The notes under the pieces were generated by a model. It saw only the letters and a list, made by a program, of their open reading frames with translations. It was not told the DNA's origin and searched no databases. 64,000 nucleotides of DNA, from assembly GCF_001905385.1 (NCBI RefSeq), contig NZ_LIPF01000002.1:806001-870000 (forward strand), written 5' to 3'. This DNA comes from Streptomyces sp. CB02414 (GTDB taxonomy: Bacteria > Actinomycetota > Actinomycetes > Streptomycetales > Streptomycetaceae). The position numbers were made by a program, and so were the translations under genes. Positions 47,411 to 56,600 of this stretch are shown here, piece by piece; the stretch's first letter is position 1; each line of letters opens with the position of its first letter.

Positions 47411-50400
47411 CCCGCCGCCGCGACGCCGTCGCGCCAGGTCGGCAGCAGTTCGTCCAGCAGCGCCTCGGTGCGCGGCGGCAGCCCGCGGGCGCCGCTGCGG
47501 TCGACGAGGTCGGCGGCCAGGGCGTGCAGCCGGTCGGTGTCGTCGGTGGCGTGCGTGGCGCGCAGCAGTTCGTGCCACAGGCGCTCGTCTGCGGGGGCGG
47601 TGCGCAGGGCCGCGTTCAGTGCCTCGATGGCCTTCTCCGCGCGGTTCTTCTCCAGGTGGAACTCGGAGAGCGCCAGTCCGGTGTCGGCGACGAGCAGCGG
47701 GAGCTGGGCGTCGACGATCTCGTGGGTGAGCCAGCGGTAGCGGCCCTCGGGCCGGTCGGCGAGCAGCGGCCCGCGCACCAGCACCAGCGCGTCGGTGAGC
47801 AGCCGTCCGCGCACCTGGCGGCTGCCGACGCCGCGGCCCTGCGTGGCCTCGTAGTAGAGGGAGCGCAGGACGTCGAGGTCGGACACGACGGACTTGGCGA
47901 GGGTGAGCCGTCCGGTGGCGTCGGTGCCGAGCCGCGGGGTGCCGTCGGCGTCGGTGCCGAGCCAGGCCCGCAGCCGCTCCAGCAGCGCGTCGCGCACGTC
48001 CGCCGTCACGCCGCGCGGCCACAGCGCGGAGGACAGCACGCGCGGGTGGACGCCCTCGCGGTGCAGCAGGAGCATCGCCAGCGCCTCGTGCAGCAGGGCG
48101 CTGCGGTCGCCGTCGGGCGCGTCCAGGCCGATGATCTCGTACGACCCGACGAGGCGGGCGTACACCGCGGGCCGCCCCTGCTCGCTGATGTCGACGAGGA
48201 AGGGCGGGCGGTTGGCCCGGCCACCGTTCCCTCCGGACCCGCCGGACCCGCCAGGCCCGTGCTCGGGGTCGGCGTCGGTGAACAGCTCGACGACGGCCCG
48301 CTGCTGGGCGGCCGGCAGCATCTGCGCTTCCAGCTCCAGCCCGAGGAGCGGCGCGAGCAGCTTGCCCTCGCCGGTGATCTGCATCTCCCAGGCGGCGCCC
48401 GGGAGGTCGGTGCCCTCGGTGCCGACGAGGTAGCCGATGCCGAGGCGACTGGCGTCGGCGGCGAGTTCGGCGAGCCGGAGGGCGTCCTCCTCGGAGGGCT
48501 GGGCGGCGAGCAGGACGAGGTGCGGGGCCCAACGCGTGTGCCGGGCGGGCCCGGTACGGCCGGTGAGGACGGAGTCGTGCCCGGCGGCACCGAGCGCGCC
48601 GCGCCGTTGCCGGGTCTCGGCGGACATGGTCTCGAAGAGGTCCTCGAACCCGTCGAGGTGCCGGATGCGGTTGGGCGCGAGCGGCGTGAGGTCGTCCCCG
48701 AAGCCGACGAGCGTGATGGTCATGCGGTCGGACCAGCCGTTGGTGGCCAGTTCGGCCGCGACCGACGCGAACACGGCGGTCCGGTCGGCCTCGCTGCCGC
48801 CGAGCGAGACGATGCCGGGCACCGACTCCAGGTTCAGCAGCAGCCGGGAGTCGTCCATGGTGCCGAGACTGACGAGCCCGGGGTAGGGCGCGGCGGTGTC
48901 GGCGTCCTCGTACCCCTCGGCGTCGGCGCGGGCCAGCATCCAGAAGGTCTGGTCCTGCCCGAGCTGCCAGGGCGTCGGCGGCTTCCCGGCGGGCTGGGCG
49001 AGTTGCAGGTGCAGGTCGCCGTTGCCGCCCATCCACGCCGCGTACACGACGGGCAGCGGGCGCGACTCGGCGGCGAGTGCGGCGGCGAGCCCGCGCAGTG
49101 CCATGTCCAGCAGGCGTACGCCCTCGGGGTCCGCGCCGACGAGCAGCGCGTCCTGCACGTCCTGGGCGTCGCCGGTGGGCGTGGGCGGCTCCATGCCGCG
49201 TCGCCCGGCGACACTGCCGAGCGCCGACTGCCACAGCGCCTGCCGGCGCCGGCGGCCGAGAGCGCCGAGGAGACCGGCGGCGAGGAGGGGGGCGGCGAGG
49301 AGGGCTTCGGGGAGGCCGAAGGAGTGGTCCGCCGCTGCCGGGGTGGCGGCGTGCTCCTGCCCGGCGCTGGGGGCGGGCGTCGCGGGAGTGGCGGGTGCGG
49401 GCCGCTGCTCGGGGAGGGAGACCTGGGCGTTGTCGCCGCCTTGAGCGCCGGATCCACCGGCGCCCTGGGCTCCGGAACCGACTCCGCCGCCGCCCTGCGC
49501 GTGGTCGCCGGTCTGGGCGTAGTCGCTGATTTGCTGCTGCACCTGCTCGGAGACGTTCGGCGCCTCGTCGGGCATCTCGACGAGCTCGCCGCCGCGGGCG
49601 TCGCCGGGCATCTCCATGATCCACCCGGGCCGGATGAGGCTGGCCTCGGACAGTTTGGACCCGTCCGGCTGCACGCGGTCCTTGTTGAGCTCGAAGATCT
49701 CCTTGTACCGGCGTCCGTCACCGAGGTGCCGGTCTGCGATCTCCCAGAGGGAGTCGTGGTGACGTCCCTCGGGCGGCTGGATCCGGTAGTACTTCGTGTC
49801 GCCGTGCGCGGCGGAGGCACCGTCGGCGCTGGCCGCGGCCTGACCGGCCTGCTCGGCGAGGGCGCTCGCGGTGCCGGCGGCCTGCTCCTGCTGCTGGGCG
49901 AAGATCCCCGGCGTCTGCTGGGCCGCCGCCACGGAGGGCTTCTGGTTCCCCTCGATGCTCTGCCCGAGCTGCGACAGCCCGGGCGTGAGGCTGGCCGCGG
50001 TGGCGCCGACCAGCAGCAGCGCGGCGACGAGCTGCCGGGCGAGCAGCTGACTGGGCCCGGACCCGGGCACCCGCCCCGGCACCCCGACGCCGGACAGCGC
50101 GGCCTTGACCTCGACGAGCACGCAGGCGGTGAACTGCGCCCAGGCGAACCAGACGACGACGGTCAGGATGTTCAGGAAGGTATGGACGGTGATCTCACGC
50201 TGCAGCCAGTCGAGGCTGGGCACCCCGTCCGGCAGCGGCCACCCGATCTGCGTGGCCAGCGCGAGGGGCACCCCGACGACCAGCACGAGCAGCACGACGA
50301 ACGCGAGGAACGCCTTGACGAAGTCCCCGAACGACCGCCGCCGCACCCGCACCGGCTGCGGCGTACGGTTCCTCGGTGCCGCCGAGGGAGCCGTCGAGCT

Positions 50401-50430
50401 TGCGGAGCTTGAGGTGCGGCGTCGCGGCAT
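47407..50430 (-). CDS. Membrane-anchored LysM and BTAD-domain protein
   Basis: This 1007-residue protein has three membrane segments near the N-terminus (about 36-60, 85-110, 130-152), a LysM-like domain at about 215-275 (YYRIQPPEGRHHDSLWEIADRHLGDGRRY, quoted in part), a Gln/Gly/Pro-rich linker, another membrane segment near 365, and a long cytoplasmic part ending in a bacterial transcriptional-activation domain with TPR-like helices (about 760-1000). Such proteins regularly accompany Tad loci in Streptomyces; a role in sensing or anchoring the apparatus at peptidoglycan is inference. It overlaps the prepilin peptidase gene and starts after AGGA. Confidence 0.85.
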   Translation of the reverse strand: MPRRRTSSSASSTAPSAAPRNRTPQPVRVRRRSFGDFVKAFLAFVVLLVLVVGVPLALATQIGWPLPDGVPSLDWLQREITVHTFLNILTVVVWFAWAQFTACVLVEVKAALSGVGVPGRVPGSGPSQLLARQLVAALLLVGATAASLTPGLSQLGQSIEGNQKPSVAAAQQTPGIFAQQQEQAAGTASALAEQAGQAAASADGASAAHGDTKYYRIQPPEGRHHDSLWEIADRHLGDGRRYKEIFELNKDRVQPDGSKLSEASLIRPGWIMEMPGDARGGELVEMPDEAPNVSEQVQQQISDYAQTGDHAQGGGGVGSGAQGAGGSGAQGGDNAQVSLPEQRPAPATPATPAPSAGQEHAATPAAADHSFGLPEALLAAPLLAAGLLGALGRRRRQALWQSALGSVAGRRGMEPPTPTGDAQDVQDALLVGADPEGVRLLDMALRGLAAALAAESRPLPVVYAAWMGGNGDLHLQLAQPAGKPPTPWQLGQDQTFWMLARADAEGYEDADTAAPYPGLVSLGTMDDSRLLLNLESVPGIVSLGGSEADRTAVFASVAAELATNGWSDRMTITLVGFGDDLTPLAPNRIRHLDGFEDLFETMSAETRQRRGALGAAGHDSVLTGRTGPARHTRWAPHLVLLAAQPSEEDALRLAELAADASRLGIGYLVGTEGTDLPGAAWEMQITGEGKLLAPLLGLELEAQMLPAAQQRAVVELFTDADPEHGPGGSGGSGGNGGRANRPPFLVDISEQGRPAVYARLVGSYEIIGLDAPDGDRSALLHEALAMLLLHREGVHPRVLSSALWPRGVTADVRDALLERLRAWLGTDADGTPRLGTDATGRLTLAKSVVSDLDVLRSLYYEATQGRGVGSRQVRGRLLTDALVLVRGPLLADRPEGRYRWLTHEIVDAQLPLLVADTGLALSEFHLEKNRAEKAIEALNAALRTAPADERLWHELLRATHATDDTDRLHALAADLVDRSGARGLPPRTEALLDELLPTWRDGVAAAG

Positions 50431-50713
50431 GGGCGGTGTCCTGGGTCGTGGGCCGTGTGAGGCGGAAGCGGCGGGAGCGTCCGGTATGAGGGATGTGCTG
50501 AGCCTACAGAGATCTTATGGACTCCCGTCGGCACCGTCGAAGGCCCGCGTACAAGCACCCGCGCAACACCCGCCCGCTTAATCCCCTTTACCCCGTAACG
50601 CCGTCAACCCCTTCACCGCCCCCACACAATCCACAAAAACCGCCCAGGGCCCCTGCACCGCCCCCTGATAGCTTCGTTCCCTGTCGCAACGCCGTAACCC
50701 GGGGGGAACAACC

Positions 50714-51379
50714 GTGGCCCGCAGCGCCTTCTCGATCACCGCCGCCACCTTCACCGCGACGGCGGCACTGCTCCTGACCGCGTGCGGCGGGGGCGACTCG
50801 TCGTCGGAGGACATCAAGGGGGCGGACACGGGGGCGGGCAGCTCCTCGCCGTCTGCTTCGGCTTCGGGCGCGTCCGACGTGAAGCGGCCGGATGTGAGCC
50901 TGCCCGACGACCTGAAGCTGGTCTTCGACTTCGAGAAGCCGTCGGACGCGGACCAGGCGGCGGCACTTGAGGACGCCGCCAACTACATCAGAGCGCTCAA
51001 TCACGGCATCACCGAGCAGGACGCGAAGGACCCGGCGTACGGCTTCTACTCGGCGGCGGGAGCCGCTCGGTACGCCGAGTCCCAGATCGAGGAGTACGTG
51101 GCCGGCGGCTGGACCCTCACGGGTGAGGACCGCTACTACCAGGCGGAGACCAACCCGGTCGGCGACGGCGAGAAGGCGAGGACGATCCTCGTCACGTTCT
51201 GCGAGGACCAGTCCAAGGCGTACGGCAAGGAAGTGAAGACCGGGGAGGTGCACCGCACCGAGGAGAGCCTGGCCAGTTATCAGAGGTTCAGCATCCTCAT
51301 GGCGCCCCAGGAGGACTCCCCTGTCTGGCGGGCTCAGCAGATCACCGTCGAGGGGAAGGCCGAGGAATGCCGAGGCTGA
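50714..51379 (+). CDS. Putative lipoprotein (left copy of paralogous pair)
   Basis: This 221-residue protein starts with a lipoprotein signal (ALLLTACGGG; lipidated Cys near 24), a Ser/Ala-rich linker and an extracytoplasmic domain containing a KLVFDF motif, YGFYSAAGAARYAESQIEEY and two late cysteines (FCEDQSKAYG, EECRG). It is a clear paralogue of the lipoprotein at 58081-58743 (shared LLLT-CGG, GADTGA, DVSLP/EVSLP, KAYGKEVKTGEV / KGYTKDVKTGKV). The GTG start follows GGGGGGAA. It overlaps the next gene by 13 bases. Function unknown; the association with the Tad locus suggests a cell-surface accessory. Confidence 0.8.
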   Translation: MARSAFSITAATFTATAALLLTACGGGDSSSEDIKGADTGAGSSSPSASASGASDVKRPDVSLPDDLKLVFDFEKPSDADQAAALEDAANYIRALNHGITEQDAKDPAYGFYSAAGAARYAESQIEEYVAGGWTLTGEDRYYQAETNPVGDGEKARTILVTFCEDQSKAYGKEVKTGEVHRTEESLASYQRFSILMAPQEDSPVWRAQQITVEGKAEECRG

Positions 51380-52481
51380 TCGCCCCCCGACGCTTGAAGT
51401 TGGTCTTCGCACTGTCCGCGAGCGCCGTGCTGTGGACAGCCGGCGTGGCCCACGCCGACAAACCCGTGGGCGGCAGCACCCAACCGTCGGGCGACAGCGA
51501 CCAATCGCAGGGCAACAGCGACGGCAGCACCCTGCTCGCCTCGGTCTCCCAGTCGAGGATCCGGGTCACGCACCCCGACGGCCGGACCGAGAGCGGATCG
51601 ATGGAGGACCTGACCTCGGTCGACCCCAACTGGGAGCCGCCCGCTTGCTGGTACGAGCCGGTGTTCAACCCAGAGGAACTCAAGTCCGCGGTCGCGAACC
51701 TAAAGAAGGAGGGCGGCCTGGGCGCCGTCAACGCCCACGAGTGGTGGACCTCGGGAATCTTCGTGGACCACTACGAGGAGGGCGAGCCGCAGGACAACTT
51801 CGACGTCAACTCGTCCAAGAACACCACTGCAGAGGGCTACAAGGACTACAACACCGGCAAGGACGGCATGTTCTGGCGCAGCGTGGTCCGCAAGGGCCAC
51901 GAGCACGATCCCAAGGCCTGGGACTGTGGCCGCATCATGTTCTGGCAGGACGCAGGAACGATCCCGGACGACGAGCACGCTCCGACGCCCGAAACGCTCG
52001 CCGCCTACGCGTACGACCAGATCGACGTACCGAAAACCGAGGTCGAGCTGAAGCCCGCCGCCAAGTCCACCGTGAACCTCCCCACCTGGGTCTGGCTCGA
52101 CAAGGGCACCTTCAAGGAGGTCAAGGTCCGCGCCGAGCTCCCGAACACGGGCCTGTGGGCGGAGACCACCGCCAAACCGGTCGCCCTCCACCTGGAACCC
52201 GGCACGGACGACGCGGAGACCTTCCCGCCTCCGGCGACTGCGAGATCAACGCCGACGGCTCCATCGGCACGCCGTACGCGAAGGGCAAGGCCGACGAGAC
52301 CCCGCCCTGTGGCATCCGCTACCTCCGTGCCTCGAACGGCGAGCCGTACCAGCTGAAGGCGTCGGTCACCTGGGAGATCTCCTGGGAAGGGTCCGGCGGA
52401 ACCGCGGGCGACCTCCCGGACGGCACCTTCGAGACGACGCAGGACATGGAGGTCCAGGAGATCCAGTCCATCAACCGCTGA
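51367..52481 (+). pseudogene. Secreted protein with C-terminal frameshift (left copy of paralogous pair)
   Basis: An exported protein (signal peptide to about residue 31, WEPPACWYEP, NLPTWVWLDKGTFKEV) paralogous to the intact gene at 57041-58084. Near 52225-52232 the frame is lost: the text reads ETFP then nonsense to a stop at 52356, whereas a +1 frame continues ASGDCEINADGSIGTPYA and DLPDGTFETTQDMEVQEIQS to a stop at 52481, matching the end of the paralogue. One missing G in a CCCGCC run explains it. It is either a genuine frameshift or a sequencing error; as given, the product would be a 329-residue protein with an aberrant tail. Confidence 0.75.
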
Positions 52482-52725
52482 ACAGTTCCTCGGCCCGCTC
52501 CGCGGTCACCGCACGCTGGGCCCAGACTTCGAGCTGGTCCAGATCCGAGCAGGCAAGCACCCGCTCCCGCACGGCATCGGGCACCGGGATGTCCCGCCAC
52601 TCCAGGATGCGCAAGGTCATCTCGGCCCGATCCGCTACACGCCCCGCCTCACGCCCCTCCACCCGGCCTTCCTCACGCACCTTCTCGGCCACCGGATTGC
52701 TGAAGAAGTAGCGGATCTCCGACAT
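52471..52725 (-). pseudogene. C-terminal remnant of a Rpn/DUF4351-like Streptomyces protein
   Basis: The 84 residues MSEIRYFFSNPVAEKVREEG to AEELFSG match the usual C-terminal tail of a large Streptomyces family (recombination-promoting-nuclease-like proteins): EEGRVEGREAGRV linker, then LRILEWRDIPVPDAVRERVLACSDLDQLEVW (quoted in part). The nuclease domain that should precede it is absent; similar phrases (ALIAVRREIWRGL) extend upstream to about 52790 and then stop. Probably a decayed gene, though a short expressed protein cannot be excluded. Confidence 0.6.
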
Positions 52726-52764
52726 CAGGCCCCTCCAGATCTCCCTCCTCACGGCGATCAACGC

Positions 52765-52885
52765 GCTACGCCGCGACAAGGTCACACCACACGTACTTCC
52801 CCCGGTTCCCGCCCCTGACCAGCGGCTGCCACCCCCACACGTCGGCGCACGCCCGCACCAGCGCGAGCCCCCGCCCCTGAGAACA
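52765..52885 (-). pseudogene. C-terminal remnant of an ATP-binding (RsbW-like) protein
   Basis: Minus-strand translation reads SQGRGLALVRACADVWGW ... GGNRGKYVWCDLVAA and then a TAG at 52765. The GRGLALVRACAD and GKYVW phrases are the last motif of the HATPase/anti-sigma-like regulators that abound in Streptomyces. Nothing upstream of about 52885 continues the gene, because the toxin gene begins there on the opposite strand. Confidence 0.55.
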
Positions 52886-52887
52886 CG

Positions 52888-54477
52888 GTGTCGCACAGGC
52901 CGACGGACTGGCACGTACTCGACCTGGAGAAAGACCCGACCCCGGGCGATCCGCAACGCATACGCAAACTCGCCGGCACCTTGCACGACTTCGCCGACGA
53001 CGTCGCGGAAGCCCTCCGCGACCTCAAGGGAATAGCCAAGGAGGACGAGATCCTCTCGTGGGCGGGCAAGACGGCGGACGTGTTCGCCGAGGAGTTCGAG
53101 GACGCCCCGAAGAAGCTCCGGAAGCTGAGGAAGTCGTACGACCTCGCGGGTGACGCGCTGGCGACCTTCTGGCCAGACCTCCAGGACGCCCAGGAGAAGG
53201 CGGACAAGGCGCTGCGGGACGGCCGCAAGGCCCGCGCCGAACTCAGCACCGCACAGACGGCACTGTCGGGAGCCGACGACTGGGTCCGCACCGCGACCGA
53301 GAAGGTGGACTCCTACGACCCCGCCAAGAACGGCGGCAAGGACGTCCCCAAGCCCGACGAGGCCGACGTACGCCGCGCCACCCGCGACGCCCAGCACGCG
53401 AAGGCCCGCCAGGCCGCGGCCGAGCGGAACGTCGAGAGCGCGAAGGACGCCCTGGACGCAGCCAAGAAGCTCGCCGCCCAGGCCAAGGGCCTGCGCGAGG
53501 ACGCCGCGCGCCGCACGGTGACCAAGCTCCAGGAGGCGTCGGACGCCGGTATCCCGAACCGGCACTGGTGGGAGGAGATCGGCGACTGGGTCTCCGACCA
53601 CTGGGACGAGATCGTCACCGTCTGCAAGTGGGTCGTGGCCATCCTCGGGATCATCGTGATGATCGTCGGTGGTCCTCTGGGGTGGCTGGTGTTCGCGGCG
53701 GCTCTCGTGGTGATGGCCGACACGATAAGAAAAGTCATCAAAGGCGAGGCCGGCTGGGGAGATCTCCTATGGGCGGCACTGGACTGCATACCCGCGACCA
53801 AGGGCATCACGAGCCTGGCGAAGCTCGGAAAGCTGTGGAAGGCGGGCGGGCTGAAGGCGCTCGGCACCGGGTTCATGGGCGGCATCGGCGGCGGCCTGAA
53901 GAACCTCGCCGGCGGGCTGCGCGGCTTCGGAGCGGGGACTCGGAACATATTTCGAGGTCTCGACGGATCATGGCTGAGCAAGGCGACATCGAGAGGTTCC
54001 GGGGGCCCTCTCCCCTCGATCGACCAGATCAAGCAAGCCCTGGTCCAGCTGAGCCCGCAGCTCTCGAAGAAGGTCTACACGTCCGACCAGGGCCACTACT
54101 ACGCGACTCGGGTCTTCCAGGGCGGAAGAACCGATGAGACGGTACTGGCCGGCCACGGCTTCCTGGAAGAAGGCGCGGGCACCATTCAGGTACCGGAGGG
54201 TACGTCCATGTCGTTCTACGTCGAACACGGCGACCGGCTCGGCGGACTGGACGGTCTCACCGTCGAGGCCGGAGTTTATCCGGGAGAGGCACTGCAAGTG
54301 GCTCGGTCCGGAGACGTCATTCCCAATTACACGCTGGCCGCCCCGGCAGGCAGCGGAGGCGGCTCCTTCAGCGTATTCGAGAACTCGGCCACCGTTGCTG
54401 AACGGACCAGGCTGGACGAGCTGCTCCAGCCCGGTATGGGGAACGTACACTGGGCGGCGTGCCGTGAGATCTTCTGA
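52888..54477 (+). CDS. T7SS-type polymorphic toxin with C-terminal Stv-like (putative adhesin) domain
   Basis: This 529-residue protein has the plan of an ESX/T7-exported polymorphic toxin. Residues 1-215 are helical and resemble the Streptomyces T7SS-secreted N-terminal module (DWHVLDLEKDPTPGDP, LSWAGKTADVFAEEFEDAPK, long coiled coil). A hydrophobic hairpin lies at about 245-278, then a Gly-rich hinge, and residues about 395-529 resemble the Stv 'putative adhesin' domain. That tip has a conserved LAGHG (His near 422) and terminal HWAACREIF (Cys 525), a His-Cys pair reminiscent of caspase-like folds; catalysis is inference. The GTG start lacks a good ribosome site and abuts a gene remnant. 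G+C falls in the tip region. Confidence 0.75.
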   Translation: MSHRPTDWHVLDLEKDPTPGDPQRIRKLAGTLHDFADDVAEALRDLKGIAKEDEILSWAGKTADVFAEEFEDAPKKLRKLRKSYDLAGDALATFWPDLQDAQEKADKALRDGRKARAELSTAQTALSGADDWVRTATEKVDSYDPAKNGGKDVPKPDEADVRRATRDAQHAKARQAAAERNVESAKDALDAAKKLAAQAKGLREDAARRTVTKLQEASDAGIPNRHWWEEIGDWVSDHWDEIVTVCKWVVAILGIIVMIVGGPLGWLVFAAALVVMADTIRKVIKGEAGWGDLLWAALDCIPATKGITSLAKLGKLWKAGGLKALGTGFMGGIGGGLKNLAGGLRGFGAGTRNIFRGLDGSWLSKATSRGSGGPLPSIDQIKQALVQLSPQLSKKVYTSDQGHYYATRVFQGGRTDETVLAGHGFLEEGAGTIQVPEGTSMSFYVEHGDRLGGLDGLTVEAGVYPGEALQVARSGDVIPNYTLAAPAGSGGGSFSVFENSATVAERTRLDELLQPGMGNVHWAACREIF

Positions 54478-54490
54478 AGGAGACGGGCGA

Positions 54491-54907
54491 ATGCAGTGGG
54501 ACCACGAGGAAGGCGCCTGGGCGGAAACAGGCGTGCAGTTGGTCGTCCGCAAGGCCGACCTCGACCCTTCCCTCCTCGCAGAGGTGATCCGGACGTCCCC
54601 GACCTCGTTGTCCGTACCGGACGCGGACAGCCGACAGGCCGGTCAGCCCCAGGAAGGCGTCTGGTCGCTGGCCGTGCACAAAAGGTACCCGGGAGGGGTG
54701 AACGAGCAATTCCTGGAACTGCTCGCCCAAATCGAACCGTACTCCTCAGGAATCAATCACCTGGCCGTACAGGGATATGAGATCACGATCAGTGTCACGG
54801 GTTTCGTAGGAAACGGCAGCAGCTTTGTGCTGACTCCTGATGTGGTCTCCCGAATGGCCGCTCTGAACGTGCCGCTCACCGTTTCTCCGAGCACAAGTGA
54901 CCGATAG
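54491..54907 (+). CDS. DUF4279-like protein, candidate immunity protein
   Basis: This 138-residue soluble protein lies 13 bp after the toxin with GAAGGAG before its ATG. The pattern VQLVVRKADLDPSLLAEVI, EGVWSLAVHKR, LLAQIEPYSSGINHLAVQGYE (quoted in part) and FVLTPDVVSRMAALNVPLTVS matches the DUF4279 fold (N-terminal beta strand, DLDP motif, W-containing strand, late helix). Small genes directly after polymorphic toxins commonly encode immunity proteins, so that role is inferred from position. It is not the same subfamily as the following gene but shares its plan. Confidence 0.7.
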   Translation: MQWDHEEGAWAETGVQLVVRKADLDPSLLAEVIRTSPTSLSVPDADSRQAGQPQEGVWSLAVHKRYPGGVNEQFLELLAQIEPYSSGINHLAVQGYEITISVTGFVGNGSSFVLTPDVVSRMAALNVPLTVSPSTSDR

Positions 54908-54912
54908 CGAGA

Positions 54913-56028
54913 ATGATGACGATCTCGGCCCCCTCGTGGGACAGCCCGACAGCGGCCCTGCTCATCTCCGGTAAGGACCTGGCCCCGCAGGACGTCACCC
55001 GAGCGCTCGGTATCACTGCGTCACTCACCCGTGAGCCAACGGCGGCTTCCCGCTTCCGTCCCGGCGAGGGAATCTGGGCGCTCCAGGTCACCGCCCGACC
55101 CGATCAGGGTCTCGACAGTGCGCTGGACGAGTTGACCGACCTCGTCTCCGGCAAGCTGCGGAGCATCCAGTCGCTCAGGGAGTCCGGGCTGACGGTGCAG
55201 ATCGACCTGAACGGTCACGTGGACGGACGCGCCCGCGTCCCTGTCTCACCGCGCAGTCTGCAGCGCGTGGCGGCGCTGGCCCTGCCGCTGTCCTTCACCA
55301 CCGGCGCGGCCCCGTCCGAACGCTCCGAGGAGGCGTGGGACTGGCTGCCCGAGGCAGACGGTTCTCACCGTACTCCCGAGCCGGACCCCGACGAGGAAAC
55401 GAACCCCACAGCGGCGCCGGCGCCCGTCGGTGTGTCGCTGGCGGTCCCCGACTCGTGGTGGGAGTTCGACATCCGTCCGGAAGGCCGGGAGGCGACCATC
55501 CGTGGCCTCGTCGACGAGCGCGTCCGCGAGTTCTCCGACCTCGCCCCCTACCGCGCCGAACTGACCGCCATGCTCCGCAAGATGGCGAAGGACGCCCACG
55601 ACTCCGGTGCGATCTACTTGGGCTGCATGGCCGAGAACTTCGACGGTGTCCCGCTCTCCGCGACCGTCACCGTTTCGGTCCTCGGTGCCAAGAACAAGCA
55701 GGGCGTCGCTCTGTCCACCGACCCCCGTGCCATCGCCGAAAGCCTGCGTACGATCACCCCTCGTCGTGAAGGGGACGCCTGGCGAACGGTCACGACCGTG
55801 AACCTGCCGGAGGTGGGCATGGCGGCGCGGACCTACGGCGTCGAGGACGTGCCCGTGGCCCAGGGTGACAGTCGTACGCTGCGCATGGTGCTGACCCAGA
55901 CGTACATTCCCGTGCCGGGAACCACCGACCAGGTCGTTCTCGTCTCCGGGGCCAGCCCGGTACTGGATCTCGCCGAGGCGTTCCACGACATCTTCGACGC
56001 GGTGACCAGCACCTTCCGTTTCGTCTGA
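54913..56028 (+). CDS. DUF4279 domain fused to a T7SS-associated domain
   Basis: This 371-residue protein joins two parts. Residues 1-125 are a second DUF4279-type domain (ALLISGKDLAPQDVTRALGI, GIWALQV, VSPRSLQRVAALALPLSFT). After an acidic Pro/Thr linker, residues about 173-371 form a domain seen as a separate protein in Streptomyces T7SS loci (SLAVPDSWWEFDI, DLAPYRAELTAMLRKMAKDA, LDLAEAFHDIFDAVTSTFRFV, quoted in part). The fusion suggests that the immunity-like and secretion-associated functions act together. Two adjacent ATGs are possible starts (54913 or 54916); the ribosome site is weak, and the gap to the previous stop is only 5 bp. Confidence 0.7.
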   Translation: MMTISAPSWDSPTAALLISGKDLAPQDVTRALGITASLTREPTAASRFRPGEGIWALQVTARPDQGLDSALDELTDLVSGKLRSIQSLRESGLTVQIDLNGHVDGRARVPVSPRSLQRVAALALPLSFTTGAAPSERSEEAWDWLPEADGSHRTPEPDPDEETNPTAAPAPVGVSLAVPDSWWEFDIRPEGREATIRGLVDERVREFSDLAPYRAELTAMLRKMAKDAHDSGAIYLGCMAENFDGVPLSATVTVSVLGAKNKQGVALSTDPRAIAESLRTITPRREGDAWRTVTTVNLPEVGMAARTYGVEDVPVAQGDSRTLRMVLTQTYIPVPGTTDQVVLVSGASPVLDLAEAFHDIFDAVTSTFRFV

Positions 56029-56047
56029 CAGTTGGGGGCTTCGGGCC

Positions 56048-56398
56048 ATGGGCAAGGGCAAGAGCGACCTCGCGCTGCCGCTGAGCGAGCTGGAAGGCTA
56101 CGGGCGCCAGCTGCGGTCGCTGAAGACACGGCTGAACCACACCAAGAAGCTCTTCGAGTCGTACAAGGACGACATCGGCGACGGCAGCGTGAATGACGCC
56201 CTCGGCGACTTCGAGTCGAACTGGGAGGACGGCCGCGAGGACATCACCCAGCAGCTCGACGCGCTCGCCGACATGTCGGACGCCGTGGTCCGGGAGTTCA
56301 AGAAGCTCGACGACGACCTCACCAAGAAGGTCGAGGGCGCCGTGAAGACGGAGGACCAGCGGGGAGGGAAGAGCGGCAAGGGCGGTGGCGAGAAGTAG
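56048..56398 (+). CDS. Small helical ESX/WXG100-like protein
   Basis: This 116-residue protein has two long helices (about 10-50 and 60-105) separated by a SNWEDG turn, close to the WXG100 plan with W-E-D in place of W-x-G, and a Gly/Lys-rich tail. It would be the T7SS partner or chaperone of the toxin. It follows the fusion gene by 19 bp. Assignment rests on size, helix pattern and context. Confidence 0.65.
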   Translation: MGKGKSDLALPLSELEGYGRQLRSLKTRLNHTKKLFESYKDDIGDGSVNDALGDFESNWEDGREDITQQLDALADMSDAVVREFKKLDDDLTKKVEGAVKTEDQRGGKSGKGGGEK

Positions 56399-56600
56399 GC
56401 TCGTCGGGGGCGGGCACGCTGTCGGCGACGTCCGGCTCGACCTGCGCGACGAGGTCTTCCACGGGACGCGCACCAGCAACGGCTTCGTCACGCTGGCCGC
56501 CCACCTGGCTTCTCAGTGGCGCAGGCAGGGGCTTTCGCCGCGAGAGGTCCGTTCAGTACATCGGCTGACGACCTGTACCGACGTGAGGAGCCCCCAGTGA
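56385..56600 (+). CDS. Small open frame of unknown function, coupled to the next gene
   Basis: A 71-codon frame from a GTG at 56385 overlaps the previous gene by 14 bp and its TGA overlaps the GTG start of the next gene (GTGA). The product (DVRLDLRDEVFHGTRTSNGF, TLAAHLASQWRRQGLSP) is unfamiliar. The overlaps suggest real coding, possibly an orphan toxin tip followed by its partner, but in such G+C-rich DNA a chance frame is possible. Confidence 0.35.
   Translation: MARSRLVGGGHAVGDVRLDLRDEVFHGTRTSNGFVTLAAHLASQWRRQGLSPREVRSVHRLTTCTDVRSPQ

Noticed and set aside
47524..50412. Plus-strand frame of about 962 codons opposite the LysM-BTAD gene
   Set aside because: Antisense shadow; composition is low-complexity and the minus strand encodes recognisable domains.
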